Source of the DNA: CAZBUK01 sp964495085
Lineage (GTDB): Bacteria; Bacteroidota; Ignavibacteria; T3Sed10-11
Length of the DNA: 47,656 nucleotides
Reading direction: 5' to 3'
Assembly (NCBI GenBank): GCA_964495085.1
Contig: CAZBUK010000023.1
Coordinates: 1 to 47,656 of the forward strand
Both the position numbers and the translations under genes were made by a program. This document shows, in pieces, positions 40,309-47,656 of this stretch. Numbering within the stretch: position 1 is the stretch's first letter; each line of letters begins with the position of its first letter. Under the pieces are notes generated by a model. It did no database searches. It saw only the letters and a list, made by a program, of their open reading frames with translations, and was not told the DNA's origin.

Positions 40309-41511
40309 ATGGCAAATATAAACCGGGGCAAAGGGGCGATAGGCATACTTACCGGCGGCGGCGATGTGCCGGGCCTGAATCCGGCGATCAGAGCGATCAC
40401 AATCAGGGCGCTCACCGAAGGGTACCGCGTGATCGGGATCCGGCGCGGATGGGGCGGATTGGTCGATCTCATCCGCGATCCGCAGGCGGATAACGGCAAT
40501 AACATTCAGATGCTTACCGAAGAAATCGTGAACAAGGCGGGCCGGACAGGCGGTACATTCCTGCACAGCTCGCGAACGAATCCGCTCAACGTATCGCGTG
40601 CCAGCGTTCCGCCGCATCTTTCCGACTCTTACAACGAAACGAAGAATAATCTTACATCTGAAGTGCTGAAAAATCTCGATTATCTCGGGATCGATCATCT
40701 CATTCCGATCGGCGGAGACGATACGTTGAGCTATGCGGTCAGACTGGGACAAGAGGGCGTGAAGGTAATCGCCATCCCCAAGACCATGGACAACGACGTG
40801 CCCGGCACCGATTACTGCATCGGTTTCAGCACGTGCGTGACAAGGACGATTGCGCTCGCCAATATGCTCCGGACTTCAGCCGGATCGCACGAACGGATCA
40901 TGGTTCTGGAGGTTTTCGGCAGATATGCGGGCTTCACCGCGATGCTTCCGACGATGGCAGGAGCGGCGAACCGGTGCGTCATACCGGAGTATAAGTTCGA
41001 TATCGGCAGACTGATCGAGCTGCTCGTATTCGACCGGAACAGAAACCCGAGCAGGTATTCCGTCGTCATCGTTTCCGAAGGTGCGATGTTCAAAGGCGGA
41101 GAAATGGTTTTTCAGGATAAGACAACGGACGCATTCGGGCATGCGAAGCTCGGGGGGATAGGCGACCTCGTCTCGGCGGAGATACAGGAACATACCCCCG
41201 AATACAATAAGGGAAAATCCGTCGGTGTCATCAATCAGAAACTCGGGTATCTGGTCCGGGGAGGCGATCCGGATGCAATCGATTCGATCGTGCCGATGGC
41301 GTACGGAAACCTCGCGCTCGATCTCGTTCTGAAAAAAATGTACGGACGTCTCGTCGTTTTGAAGGACGGGCGGTATGACAACGTCCCCCTCGAGATGGTG
41401 ACGAGCACGAAGAAGGTCGTCGACGTCGAAAGGTTTTATAATACGGAGCGGCTCCGTCCGCACTATCATACGTTCCAGATGAAACCGCTCTTCATCATGA
41501 CCAGCGAGTGA
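40309..41511 (+). CDS. Phosphofructokinase, predicted PPi-dependent
   Basis: A 400-aa phosphofructokinase (PfkA superfamily). It phosphorylates fructose 6-phosphate, or works reversibly with pyrophosphate. The N-terminal phosphate loop is 'GILTGGGDVPGLN'. The residue that decides the phosphoryl donor is Asp138 in 'GGDDT' (Gly104 in ATP-PFK of E. coli), and Lys158 in 'PKTMDND' replaces Gly124; this pair is the PPi-dependent signature. D161 is the catalytic base. 'MVLEVFGRYAGFTA' is the usual substrate-binding segment. ATG 40309 is chosen because the conserved protein begins there. No other glycolytic gene is adjacent. Confidence 0.9.
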   Translation: MANINRGKGAIGILTGGGDVPGLNPAIRAITIRALTEGYRVIGIRRGWGGLVDLIRDPQADNGNNIQMLTEEIVNKAGRTGGTFLHSSRTNPLNVSRASVPPHLSDSYNETKNNLTSEVLKNLDYLGIDHLIPIGGDDTLSYAVRLGQEGVKVIAIPKTMDNDVPGTDYCIGFSTCVTRTIALANMLRTSAGSHERIMVLEVFGRYAGFTAMLPTMAGAANRCVIPEYKFDIGRLIELLVFDRNRNPSRYSVVIVSEGAMFKGGEMVFQDKTTDAFGHAKLGGIGDLVSAEIQEHTPEYNKGKSVGVINQKLGYLVRGGDPDAIDSIVPMAYGNLALDLVLKKMYGRLVVLKDGRYDNVPLEMVTSTKKVVDVERFYNTERLRPHYHTFQMKPLFIMTSE

Positions 41512-41713
41512 CCTCCCGGTACGAAAGCGCACGGGAATCGCCCGGACGGGGAATTTTCTTAGTTTCCAGACACAATTGACCGATCCGCCGTGTGAGAACC
41601 TTTTCGCACACCCCCTCGTCTAACCGTCCGTAACTCAGAGGAATGCTTTTCTGGGTACCGCGTTTCCATCCGGCCGTAAAGCAATTCATCTCATAAGTAA
41701 CAGGAGAAAAGAA

Positions 41714-43324
41714 ATGAAAGGATTGAATATCCTGATCGCAGCCGTTATCCCGCTCATAATGCTCGCGCTGCCCGCGATAGCGGATGAAATCGAAGGCGGA
41801 TCTGCCGTTGATGAAGTTACCGTATACCGCGAACGCGCGCTTGTCGTCCGTCTTGCCCGGATCGATATACTGCCCGGGGAACATGTCTACAGATTCGGCC
41901 CGCTTCCGTCCGGATTATTAGATGAGACGGTGACCGTACGCGGCGAAGGATCCGTCCGCATGCAGATCGCCGGCGTTGAGACGCAGCGCGTTTTTCCCGG
42001 CGAAGCTGCGCGTGAGCGCGTGCGCGAGCTCGAGAACCGGATCGCCTCGCTTCAGCGCGATGTCGATCGCAAATCCGCTGAACTGGAATCTCTCGAGTCG
42101 GAGCGGCAATTCCTCAACTCCATACGCGTGTACACGGGCGAGCAAATGGGCAAAGAGCTCGCCGGGCAGGTTCCCGACATCCGCCGCTGGGAATCGACGC
42201 TCGAATATCTCCGTACAAAACATGACGAAAACCGTGCGACAGCGCTTCATAAAACCGTCGAGCGCGAAGCTATCCTGAAAGAGATCGAGCGCCTGAAGAA
42301 CGAGCTCCAGCAGCTCGCCGGAGGACGGCGCAACGAGGCGAAACAGGTTTCGGTACGAATCGCCGCGCATGAGCGGGGAACGCTCATGCTGCGGCTAAGC
42401 TATGTGGTACCCGGCGCTTCGTGGCAGGCGGTATACGATGCACGGGCAGCTGCCGGTTCGGACGAAGTGCGGATCTCCTATAACGCCTCGGTCCTGCAGC
42501 GAACCGGTGAGGATTGGCTTGGCGCGAATATCGTCCTCTCCACCGCGCAGCCTGCGGCGGGGGGGCGTATGCCCATGCTGCATCCCTGGTACCTGGGAAT
42601 TATCGCACCGCCGCGGCCTGCTATGATCAGGGAAAAAGGACTTGACGACATGGAACAGGATCAAAAGATGATGAGTGCGATCGTCGAAACAGCGGTAGTA
42701 GAGGAACAGGTCACCTCGATGCTCTTCCGTGTGCCCGGTCGACAGACGATACCGGGCGACGGCTCCGCTCACCGCATGTTCATCAACGAGTATCTGTTTA
42801 CCGGAGCGAAGGAATACATCTCGACACCGAAACTGACATCCAATGCGTACCTCACGGTGAAAACTTCCAACACGTCGGGAGCGGCTCTGCTCCCAGGCGC
42901 CATGAACGTATACCTCGGTGCGGATTACGTCGGCCGTTCATCGCTCGCCTACACGGCACCGGATGAGGAGATCGAATTATTCCTCGGCATCGACGAGAGT
43001 ATCCGGATAGTACGGACGGAAGTATCGCGAAAAGTTGATGAGGGGAGTTTTCTGAGCAGGCGGAAGAAAACCGACCTGGGATATAAGATCGAGATCGGAA
43101 ATAATAAAAGCCAGCCGGTGAAGATCACGATCGTCGATCAGCTTCCGGTTTCGCAGCATTCCGATATCGAAGTGCGCCTCACGGGCATTAGTCCGGAGCC
43201 GGTAGAACGGTCGGACCAGGGGATGTTGAAATGGACAATAGATCTGTTGCCTGGCGCAAAGAGGGAGATAACGTTCGGGTATTATATCCGCCACCCATTT
43301 GATATGAACGTTGCGGGTTATTAG
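41714..43324 (+). CDS. MuiA / DUF4139 family protein
   Basis: A 536-aa exported protein of the mucoidy-inhibitor MuiA family (DUF4140 plus DUF4139). The signal peptide is residues 1-23. The N-terminal DUF4140 part has 'EVTVYRERALVVRLARIDI'. A coiled coil spans about 98-215 ('RELENRIASLQRDVDRKSAE'). The DUF4139 domain follows, with 'LSYVVPGASWQAVYDARA' and 'ISYNASVLQRTGEDWLGANI'. The C-terminal 'LKWTIDLLPGAKREITFGYY' is standard. The biochemical role is unknown. AGGAGAAAA lies before ATG 41714. It appears monocistronic. Confidence 0.9.
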   Translation: MKGLNILIAAVIPLIMLALPAIADEIEGGSAVDEVTVYRERALVVRLARIDILPGEHVYRFGPLPSGLLDETVTVRGEGSVRMQIAGVETQRVFPGEAARERVRELENRIASLQRDVDRKSAELESLESERQFLNSIRVYTGEQMGKELAGQVPDIRRWESTLEYLRTKHDENRATALHKTVEREAILKEIERLKNELQQLAGGRRNEAKQVSVRIAAHERGTLMLRLSYVVPGASWQAVYDARAAAGSDEVRISYNASVLQRTGEDWLGANIVLSTAQPAAGGRMPMLHPWYLGIIAPPRPAMIREKGLDDMEQDQKMMSAIVETAVVEEQVTSMLFRVPGRQTIPGDGSAHRMFINEYLFTGAKEYISTPKLTSNAYLTVKTSNTSGAALLPGAMNVYLGADYVGRSSLAYTAPDEEIELFLGIDESIRIVRTEVSRKVDEGSFLSRRKKTDLGYKIEIGNNKSQPVKITIVDQLPVSQHSDIEVRLTGISPEPVERSDQGMLKWTIDLLPGAKREITFGYYIRHPFDMNVAGY

Positions 43325-43664
43325 GTGTGGGGGATCGGGAACGGGAGTTTTGGGGCTATTGAGAATCTGTGACGCCGTTCTAGAGATGTGTTTCTTTTAC
43401 CATTCATTGTTTCTCATCGCCCCACAGGTGCGGCAGGTTTTATAGTCCCCGGAACCCCTCATACCGTCTTTCGAGCAGCGCAGGATCCGGATAGAGTTTC
43501 TTCGGAGAGGGGAGAATGATTTTCTGTTTTTTCAGATCTTTAAGTCCATGTATCAGCTTGCTCAGCACTCAACTTACTCTCGACATATGTCTCGTCCTCT
43601 TTCATCATTGAATTATCCATTTTTATTACTTAGATTCCGTTTTTAATTTGAGTTTATAATTGAA
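43325..43664. other. Region with a possible frameshifted small gene
   Basis: About 340 bases. On the minus strand, ATG at 43618-43620 opens a 26-codon frame ('MKEDETYVESKLSAEQADTW') that stops at 43540. The adjacent frame continues to 43440 with coding-like sequence ('KKQKIILPSPKKLYPDPALL'). A single frameshift near 43565 would join them into ~60 codons. I do not recognise the product. A functional gene is not supported. Confidence 0.35.
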
Positions 43665-44096
43665 TTAATTTTTCTGAACGGATAGTGAACCCGAGAGCGA
43701 ATTGCTTGAAGATTCCCAGTTGCCGCTTAGAGTAAGCGAGTTTAATGTTAAGTCGCTTATCCAGCTAAAGTTTATACCTGTTAAGATAATAGAATATTTG
43801 TTGTTGCCTGTTTTTGCTCCTGAAAGTGAGCCGGCATAATTTTCTGCACCGTTACTTTTAACAAATCTCATAGTATAACTGCCGCTTATGTTATCATCGT
43901 TTTGTAGTATTTGAAGCGTTATAGTTCCGCTGTCATAACTCGGGTGAGTTATTGTGCCATCCCATTTGCCTGTGACATTTGTTAGTTCAGGCGACATAGG
44001 ATCACTATCCTCCGAGCATGCACCAAAACTTAAGATTGCCATTGAAAGCAATCCAATATTCAGCAGGCTATTCAGTTTTTGATTGAATGATTTCAT
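43665..44096 (-). CDS. Hypothetical lipoprotein
   Basis: A 143-aa predicted lipoprotein. The signal peptide ends in lipobox FGAC (C27), followed by acidic residues 'SEDSDP'. The mature part is Ser/Asn/Gly-rich with repeated short strands: 'VTGKWDGTITHPSYDSGTIT', 'NISGSYTMRF' and a C-terminal 'LSGNWESSSNSLSGSLSVQ'. This pattern resembles small lipocalin-like beta-barrels, but no family is recognised. AAGGAG lies before ATG 44096. Composition is strongly AT-rich, as in the surrounding 43.6-44.9 kb, suggesting acquired DNA. It may be expressed, unlike the pseudogenes next to it. Confidence 0.72.
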   Translation of the reverse strand: MKSFNQKLNSLLNIGLLSMAILSFGACSEDSDPMSPELTNVTGKWDGTITHPSYDSGTITLQILQNDDNISGSYTMRFVKSNGAENYAGSLSGAKTGNNKYSIILTGINFSWISDLTLNSLTLSGNWESSSNSLSGSLSVQKN

Positions 44097-44329
44097 TCTA
44101 GCTCCTTTTAGTATTGTTTAACATTTGTAATAATTTGTTGTATTTGTTAATTTGCGAGATAATCAGTTCAATTGTGCGTTTAATTCTTTGATAAAGCGTA
44201 ATTAATCTTTCATACTATAACGCTGTAAACTCTGTGGAAAGTGATAACGGATATGAAAATAATTTGTATTTTTTGGATAATTGCATTTTTGATTGTTTTG
44301 CCCGATATACCCGATTTGAGTTGTATTTC

Positions 44330-44611
44330 CTATGCTACACTTTTATGAAACGTTGTCCGCCTAACTTTATCTATATCATTAACAATATCAACTTTTCCAG
44401 GAGTGCACTATTGGTTATTAATATCACCCATTTGTAAATTAGTCCTTCTGTCAACCTCAAGAAAATCATCTTTCATAAATTATCTTACATCTGAGTAATC
44501 AAATATCCCATTTTTAATATCTTTCGCACTAATGAAATAGTAACCTGAAGTATATTGATTCCTACAATCACCATGTTTTCCATCAGTGATCAGATCACAT
44601 ACTTCAGTAAG
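44330..44611 (-). pseudogene. Type I restriction specificity subunit (HsdS) remnant
   Basis: Read on the minus strand in one frame, this encodes the start of an HsdS target-recognition domain: 'LTEVCDLITDGKHGDC', 'SGYYFISAKDIKNGIFDY', 'DDFLEVDRRTNLQMGDI' and 'GKVDIVNDIDKVRRTTFHKS'. Three stop codons interrupt the single frame: TAA at 44480-44482, TAG at 44408-44410 and TAG at 44330-44332. Only about 90 codons of a normally ~400-aa protein remain, and no hsdM or hsdR is in the window. The fragment has decayed by point mutation after losing its downstream part. Its 5' side ends where an IS4-type remnant on the opposite strand begins (about 44612-44615). Confidence 0.8.
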
Positions 44612-44614
44612 TCT

Positions 44615-44860
44615 GCGCAACTCCGTCCCCTCACATATCGAAAAAGTCTAAGAGATATTACAACATGTTTACAATCATTGTTTCCGTGGGCATCATTTCG
44701 AGCAAACAAAGGCGCTATTAAGATGCACACCCTTTTTGACTTAAAAGCTACAATTCCCTCAGTATTGTTCATTTCAGAGGGGAAAATGCATGATATTCTT
44801 GCCGCGGATTTTCTCCTCCTCGGAGCATGCGCATTTTATATTCTTGATCCTGGATACATT
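44615..44860 (+). mobile_element. IS4-family transposase remnant (DUF4372 type), internally deleted
   Basis: The frame reads 'AQLRPLTYRKSLRDITTCLQ', matching the DUF4372 segment of IS4-family transposases (usually AQLTYRESLRDIE.CLR). It then jumps directly to 'SLFPWASFRANKGAIKMHTL', 'FDLKATIPS', 'ISEGKMHD' and 'AFYILDPGYI', which belong far downstream in the catalytic domain. The stretch carrying the first catalytic Asp is missing, and the conserved DRGY appears as DPGY. Similarity ends near 44860, although the frame stays open to 44959. No terminal inverted repeats were found. It is a dead element of about 250 bases. Confidence 0.78.
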
Positions 44861-45146
44861 AGCGCTTCGGGTGGTCGTAGATGGATAATGAGCTTAGGAT
44901 CGACTGGGGTCGCCTGCATACTCCTGCAGCAGATCCCGAGATGCACAGGATACTCGTAATAGCTGCCCTCCGAAGGTTCCCCCGGCAAATCTCGAGATGC
45001 AGGTTGATGGACGGCAGCATCTCCTCAGCTAAGCGCCTCAGACTTTTTCTCTCTTTCCGCACTGTTCGTCACAAAGGGTACAGCATGAACACTGCCGCAC
45101 CGGTATTCATAAAACCTTTGTCCGAGAGATAAAAATAATGCTGCTA
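44861..45146. other. Remainder of the degraded island
   Basis: No recognisable gene or structure. The open frame continuing from the IS4 remnant loses family similarity, and an 83-codon frame (44881-45132) has no SD or domain. It sits between the IS4 remnant and the end of the LACTB-like gene; base composition is mixed. Confidence 0.5.
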
Positions 45147-46247
45147 TTAACGGTTGATGTGAGCGATGTAGAGCAGTTCCGCAATCCGAGTCGCTTCTAG
45201 TACACCGAGCGGAGCGAAGCTGAGATTTGTGAGCAGAGCGACGGCTAATCCATCGTCCGGATAGACAAGCAGAAATGCGCGGCTGCCCATTGCTTCGCCG
45301 CCATGATGAGTTATCCGTCGTCCTCGATCCTCGGTGCCGTTCCGCCAACCGAATCCAACGCCGGTGGTTTCACCGTCCGCAGTCTGCATGGATGTCAGCA
45401 TCAACTCTCTTGCCGCATCGGAGAGATAGTCCGGCGCGAATACTCCCGAACCGAACCGGGCCAGATCCGACGCGGTTGCAAGATATCCTCCCGAAGGCCA
45501 GCGGTCGCTCAGGTCGACGCGAGGCGCTTCCCGCAGATCGCCCCCCGCAACGCGCATATAATATGCAGCTTCCCCAGCAGATTTCCCCGAATCTCCCGGA
45601 ACCGTCGATGTCAGGTCCATCTGTTGAACGATCTCTTCCCGTATGATATCCCTGAAGTCCTTCCCTGCGGCGGATTCCAAAACGGCTCCGAGTAAATTAT
45701 AACCGTAACTCGAGTAGTTGTATTTCGATCCCGGTTCTGCAATGAGGGAATCTTCGATGAAGCGGTTCAGACTTGCCCGTAGGTCCGGGTAATACTCCGT
45801 ATTGATGTAATCGGTGCGGCCGTAATGTCTGATACCCGCAAGGTGTCCGGCGAGCAGACGGGGTGTGATAGGCGTTGCGGAGACGGGAGCTGATGAAACA
45901 TACTCACCTATCGGAAGATCGATGTTCAGGATCCCGGCGTCGTAGAGCCGGAGAGCCGCTACTGCGGTAAAAAGTTTAGAGACGCTGCCGATACGGAAAC
46001 GGGTGTGCCGCGAAGCGGAAACACCGCCGGAAGAATCCGCCCACCCCGATGTATAACTCCAAATCAATCTTCCCTGTGCGGCCACGGCAACGGACAGAGC
46101 GGGCAGCTCAAGAGCGAAGCGGAGACTATCTACATAGCTGCCGGCTGCAGATGCCTTTCCATCGTCGACGAATTCCTCAGGTACGTTTGAAGAGAGGAGG
46201 AGAGAAAAGAACAGTATGCATGCTGCGGCGATACGAAATAATTTCAT
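45147..46247 (-). CDS. LACTB-like serine hydrolase (beta-lactamase-related)
   Basis: A 366-aa exported serine hydrolase of the beta-lactamase-related family, close in motif style to LACTB. The signal peptide is residues ~1-20. The nucleophile motif is SVSK in 'RIGSVSKLFTAVAALRLYD'; the second motif is in 'YNYSSYGYNLLGAVLE', and the third is 'THHGGEAMG'. The family's 'VGFGWRNG' precedes the last motif. Unlike the 705-aa enzyme at 3.5-5.6 kb it has no extra domains. The substrate is unknown; relatives act as peptidases or esterases. The SD is weak. It is in the same orientation as the ECF sigma gene, about 310 bases away. Confidence 0.88.
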   Translation of the reverse strand: MKLFRIAAACILFFSLLLSSNVPEEFVDDGKASAAGSYVDSLRFALELPALSVAVAAQGRLIWSYTSGWADSSGGVSASRHTRFRIGSVSKLFTAVAALRLYDAGILNIDLPIGEYVSSAPVSATPITPRLLAGHLAGIRHYGRTDYINTEYYPDLRASLNRFIEDSLIAEPGSKYNYSSYGYNLLGAVLESAAGKDFRDIIREEIVQQMDLTSTVPGDSGKSAGEAAYYMRVAGGDLREAPRVDLSDRWPSGGYLATASDLARFGSGVFAPDYLSDAARELMLTSMQTADGETTGVGFGWRNGTEDRGRRITHHGGEAMGSRAFLLVYPDDGLAVALLTNLSFAPLGVLEATRIAELLYIAHINR

Positions 46248-46557
46248 CCCGATCGTTCCCGGAATTGATGATATTCCCGACAGCCGGAGGGACTAGATGC
46301 GTAGCAGAGTCCGCATGTGTTCAAATTCATTGATAACGGCGGGACCGATTTTCGTGCGAAGTGAACCATGGAAGTGATAAGAGTCGCCGGCTCGGACCGA
46401 ACGCTCATCGATTCGGATTCTCCGGATTTTCATTTATACCCCCGGAATTTCGGAGATACCGTTCTCCGAGTCGTTTACAATCATGAAAAAGATTGAACCG
46501 ATGGGGGTCTGATCACCGTGAATATACGTTATTCATCCGAAAATTTCACCCGCATTT
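46248..46557. other. Intergenic region with a short orphan ORF
   Basis: About 310 bases. On the + strand, 46368-46496 encodes 42 residues with coding-like sequence ('VAGSDRTLIDSDSP', 'FGDTVLRVVYNHEKD'). The pattern loosely resembles the end of DUF4258/toxin-like small proteins, but there is no SD and the frame ends abruptly. Possible gene fragment; otherwise nothing seen. Confidence 0.35.
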
Positions 46558-47656
46558 TTATCCGGCAGAGCGGTTCCTGAGCTGTGTCAGGGCTCGGTCT
46601 AATTTTTCCGACAGGAAAAGTTGCTCGGACGTAACCCCGGTCAAGTTCAGCGCTTTATGGAAATGATCCGCCGCCTGCCCGGGGTCGCCGAGCTCGAGGA
46701 AGAATTCGCCGAGGACGGCGTAGAGCAGAAAATATCCTTCAAGCTGTTTGCGCCCCTCTATTTCCCCGATCGCCCGGATGCCGGCTTCTGGACCATATAT
46801 GCGTGCGACCGCAACTGCACGATTAAGGAGCAAAACGGGCGATTTATCCCTCTCCGCGAGCATATCGTACAACGTGAGTATTTTTTGCCAGTCGGTATCC
46901 TCATACCGCTTGGCAAGACAGTGACATGCCGCGATCCCCGCCTGGAGATGGTATTCGGAAATCCGCTGGCCGCCGGCTGAGCGCCCGAGCTCTTGAAGAC
47001 CTTCGGTGATGAGATTCGTTTCCCAGAGAGAGCGATCCTGATCTTTGAGGAGAATAAGATGACCGGGTGCGTCGGTTCGTGAAGGAAACCGCGCGGCATG
47101 GAGCAGCATGAGCGCAAGCAGCGCGTGCGTTTCCGGTCTGTCGCCGGCGGAATGCGAGGTCAACTGCCGCGTCAGCCGTATTGCCTCTTCGCACAACTCA
47201 TTGCGGATCAGGCGGTCGCCGCCGGATGCACTGTAGCCCTCGTTGAAGAGCAGATAGAGCGCCCGCATAACGGTGTCGATGCGCGGCGCGAGCGCGGGGC
47301 CTGAAGGAATTTCGAACTCCCCTCGAAGTTCGCGCAGCTTCGCTTTCGCCCGGACGATCCTTTTATGAATTGTCTCTTCCGCGGAGAGGAACGCGCGGGC
47401 GATCTCCGGAATGCTGAAACCGCACAAGATCTTAAGAATGAGAGCTATCTGTGATTCCGGAGAAATAGTCGGGTGGCAGCATGCAAACAACATCCTCAAC
47501 TGGTCGTCCCCGATCTCATGATCGAGAAACAATGCTTCGGATTCCGTTTGCCCCGTATCAAACGCGCCTGCGATATCTTTTTCCTTCGAGACGTACGATT
47601 GCTCGCGACGGAGTATATCGAGCGCGCGGTTTTTCGCTACCTGCATGATCCAACCG
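46558..47656 (-). CDS. ECF-type RNA polymerase sigma factor with DUF6596 domain, partial at window edge
   Basis: The carboxyl part (at least 362 aa) of an extracytoplasmic-function sigma factor; its N-terminus lies beyond the window. At the edge, the frame continues through 'GWIMQVAKNRALDILRRE', the end of sigma region 2. Region 4 is around 'LILKILCGFSIPEIARAFLS' and 'TIHKRIVRAKAKLRELRG'. A long helical C-terminal extension, 'RALYLLFNEGYSASGG' to 'AADHFHKALNLT', is the DUF6596 domain typical of the ECF42 group, with TPR-like helices. These factors usually lack a classical anti-sigma factor and often sit with AHSA1, DinB, VOC and YCII genes; AHSA1, VOC and DinB types occur elsewhere in this window but not adjacent. 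Confidence 0.9.
   Translation of the reverse strand, partial: GWIMQVAKNRALDILRREQSYVSKEKDIAGAFDTGQTESEALFLDHEIGDDQLRMLFACCHPTISPESQIALILKILCGFSIPEIARAFLSAEETIHKRIVRAKAKLRELRGEFEIPSGPALAPRIDTVMRALYLLFNEGYSASGGDRLIRNELCEEAIRLTRQLTSHSAGDRPETHALLALMLLHAARFPSRTDAPGHLILLKDQDRSLWETNLITEGLQELGRSAGGQRISEYHLQAGIAACHCLAKRYEDTDWQKILTLYDMLAERDKSPVLLLNRAVAVARIYGPEAGIRAIGEIEGRKQLEGYFLLYAVLGEFFLELGDPGQAADHFHKALNLTGVTSEQLFLSEKLDRALTQLRNRSAG

Noticed and set aside
44234..44437. 67-codon + frame
   Set aside because: AT-rich frame opposite the HsdS remnant with no domain and no SD; treated as chance.
44555..44959. 134-codon frame as a functional gene
   Set aside because: It is the frame carrying the internally deleted IS4 transposase; the first catalytic Asp region is absent and both ends are unrelated sequence.

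Overview
This window is the chromosomal replication-origin region of a free-living bacterium of the FCB superphylum (Bacteroidota / Ignavibacteriota-like). The evidence is of three kinds. The gene order rpmH-rnpA-yidD-yidC diverges from dnaA-dnaN-recF-DUF721-gyrB-gyrA. A type IX secretion (T9SS) C-terminal sorting domain is present at 28.4-29.5 kb, with an orphan copy at 36.5 kb. Family content such as DUF5916 outer-membrane proteins, OMP beta-barrels and MacB/FtsX-type permeases fits the same group. Most native genes have strong Shine-Dalgarno (SD) sequences (AGGAG/GGAGG), unlike classical Bacteroidia, so I lean to an Ignavibacteria-like lineage. This placement is inference.

Layout. 0.2-13.7 kb holds mostly small accessory genes on the + strand: three SRPBCC/AHSA1-like proteins plus a fourth at 10.1 kb, an exported VOC protein, a deoxyhypusine-synthase-like enzyme, a secreted serine hydrolase, a membrane polyferredoxin, an orphan MacB-type permease, an alpha/beta hydrolase, and DUF1579 and DUF309 proteins. 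13.8-15.3 kb is an AbgT transporter. 15.4-18.2 kb is the leftward yidC-yidD-rnpA-rpmH block. 18.24-18.70 kb is the best oriC candidate, with clustered DnaA-box-like 9-mers and AT-rich DNA; a second AT-rich segment with one exact box lies between dnaA and dnaN. 18.7-28.0 kb is the rightward replication block. 28.4-36.3 kb holds a T9SS-exported protein, tRNA-Pro(UGG), a DUF5916 protein, an exported DinB-like protein, a sulfurtransferase with a coupled small ORF, a TetR regulator with repeated GACCGGTC-type operators, and an OMP beta-barrel.

36.4-40.1 kb contains an orphan T9SS domain followed by the most distinctive part of the window: a compact, overlapping three-gene operon. It encodes a di-haem oxidoreductase lipoprotein, a Rieske [2Fe-2S] lipoprotein and an outer-membrane porin. 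Its base composition is much more AT-rich than its neighbours, it has no SD sequences, and a Bacteroidota-type promoter-like sequence lies upstream. It looks horizontally acquired and may be an envelope electron-transfer module.

40.3-43.3 kb returns to native-looking genes: a predicted PPi-dependent phosphofructokinase and a MuiA/DUF4139 protein. 43.3-45.1 kb is an AT-rich graveyard with a lipoprotein, a type I restriction specificity-subunit (HsdS) remnant with three in-frame stops, and an internally deleted IS4-family transposase remnant that abuts it. 45.1-47.7 kb holds a LACTB-like serine hydrolase and an ECF sigma factor of the DUF6596 type that runs off the window edge. All calls come from reading the sequence; no database search was run.
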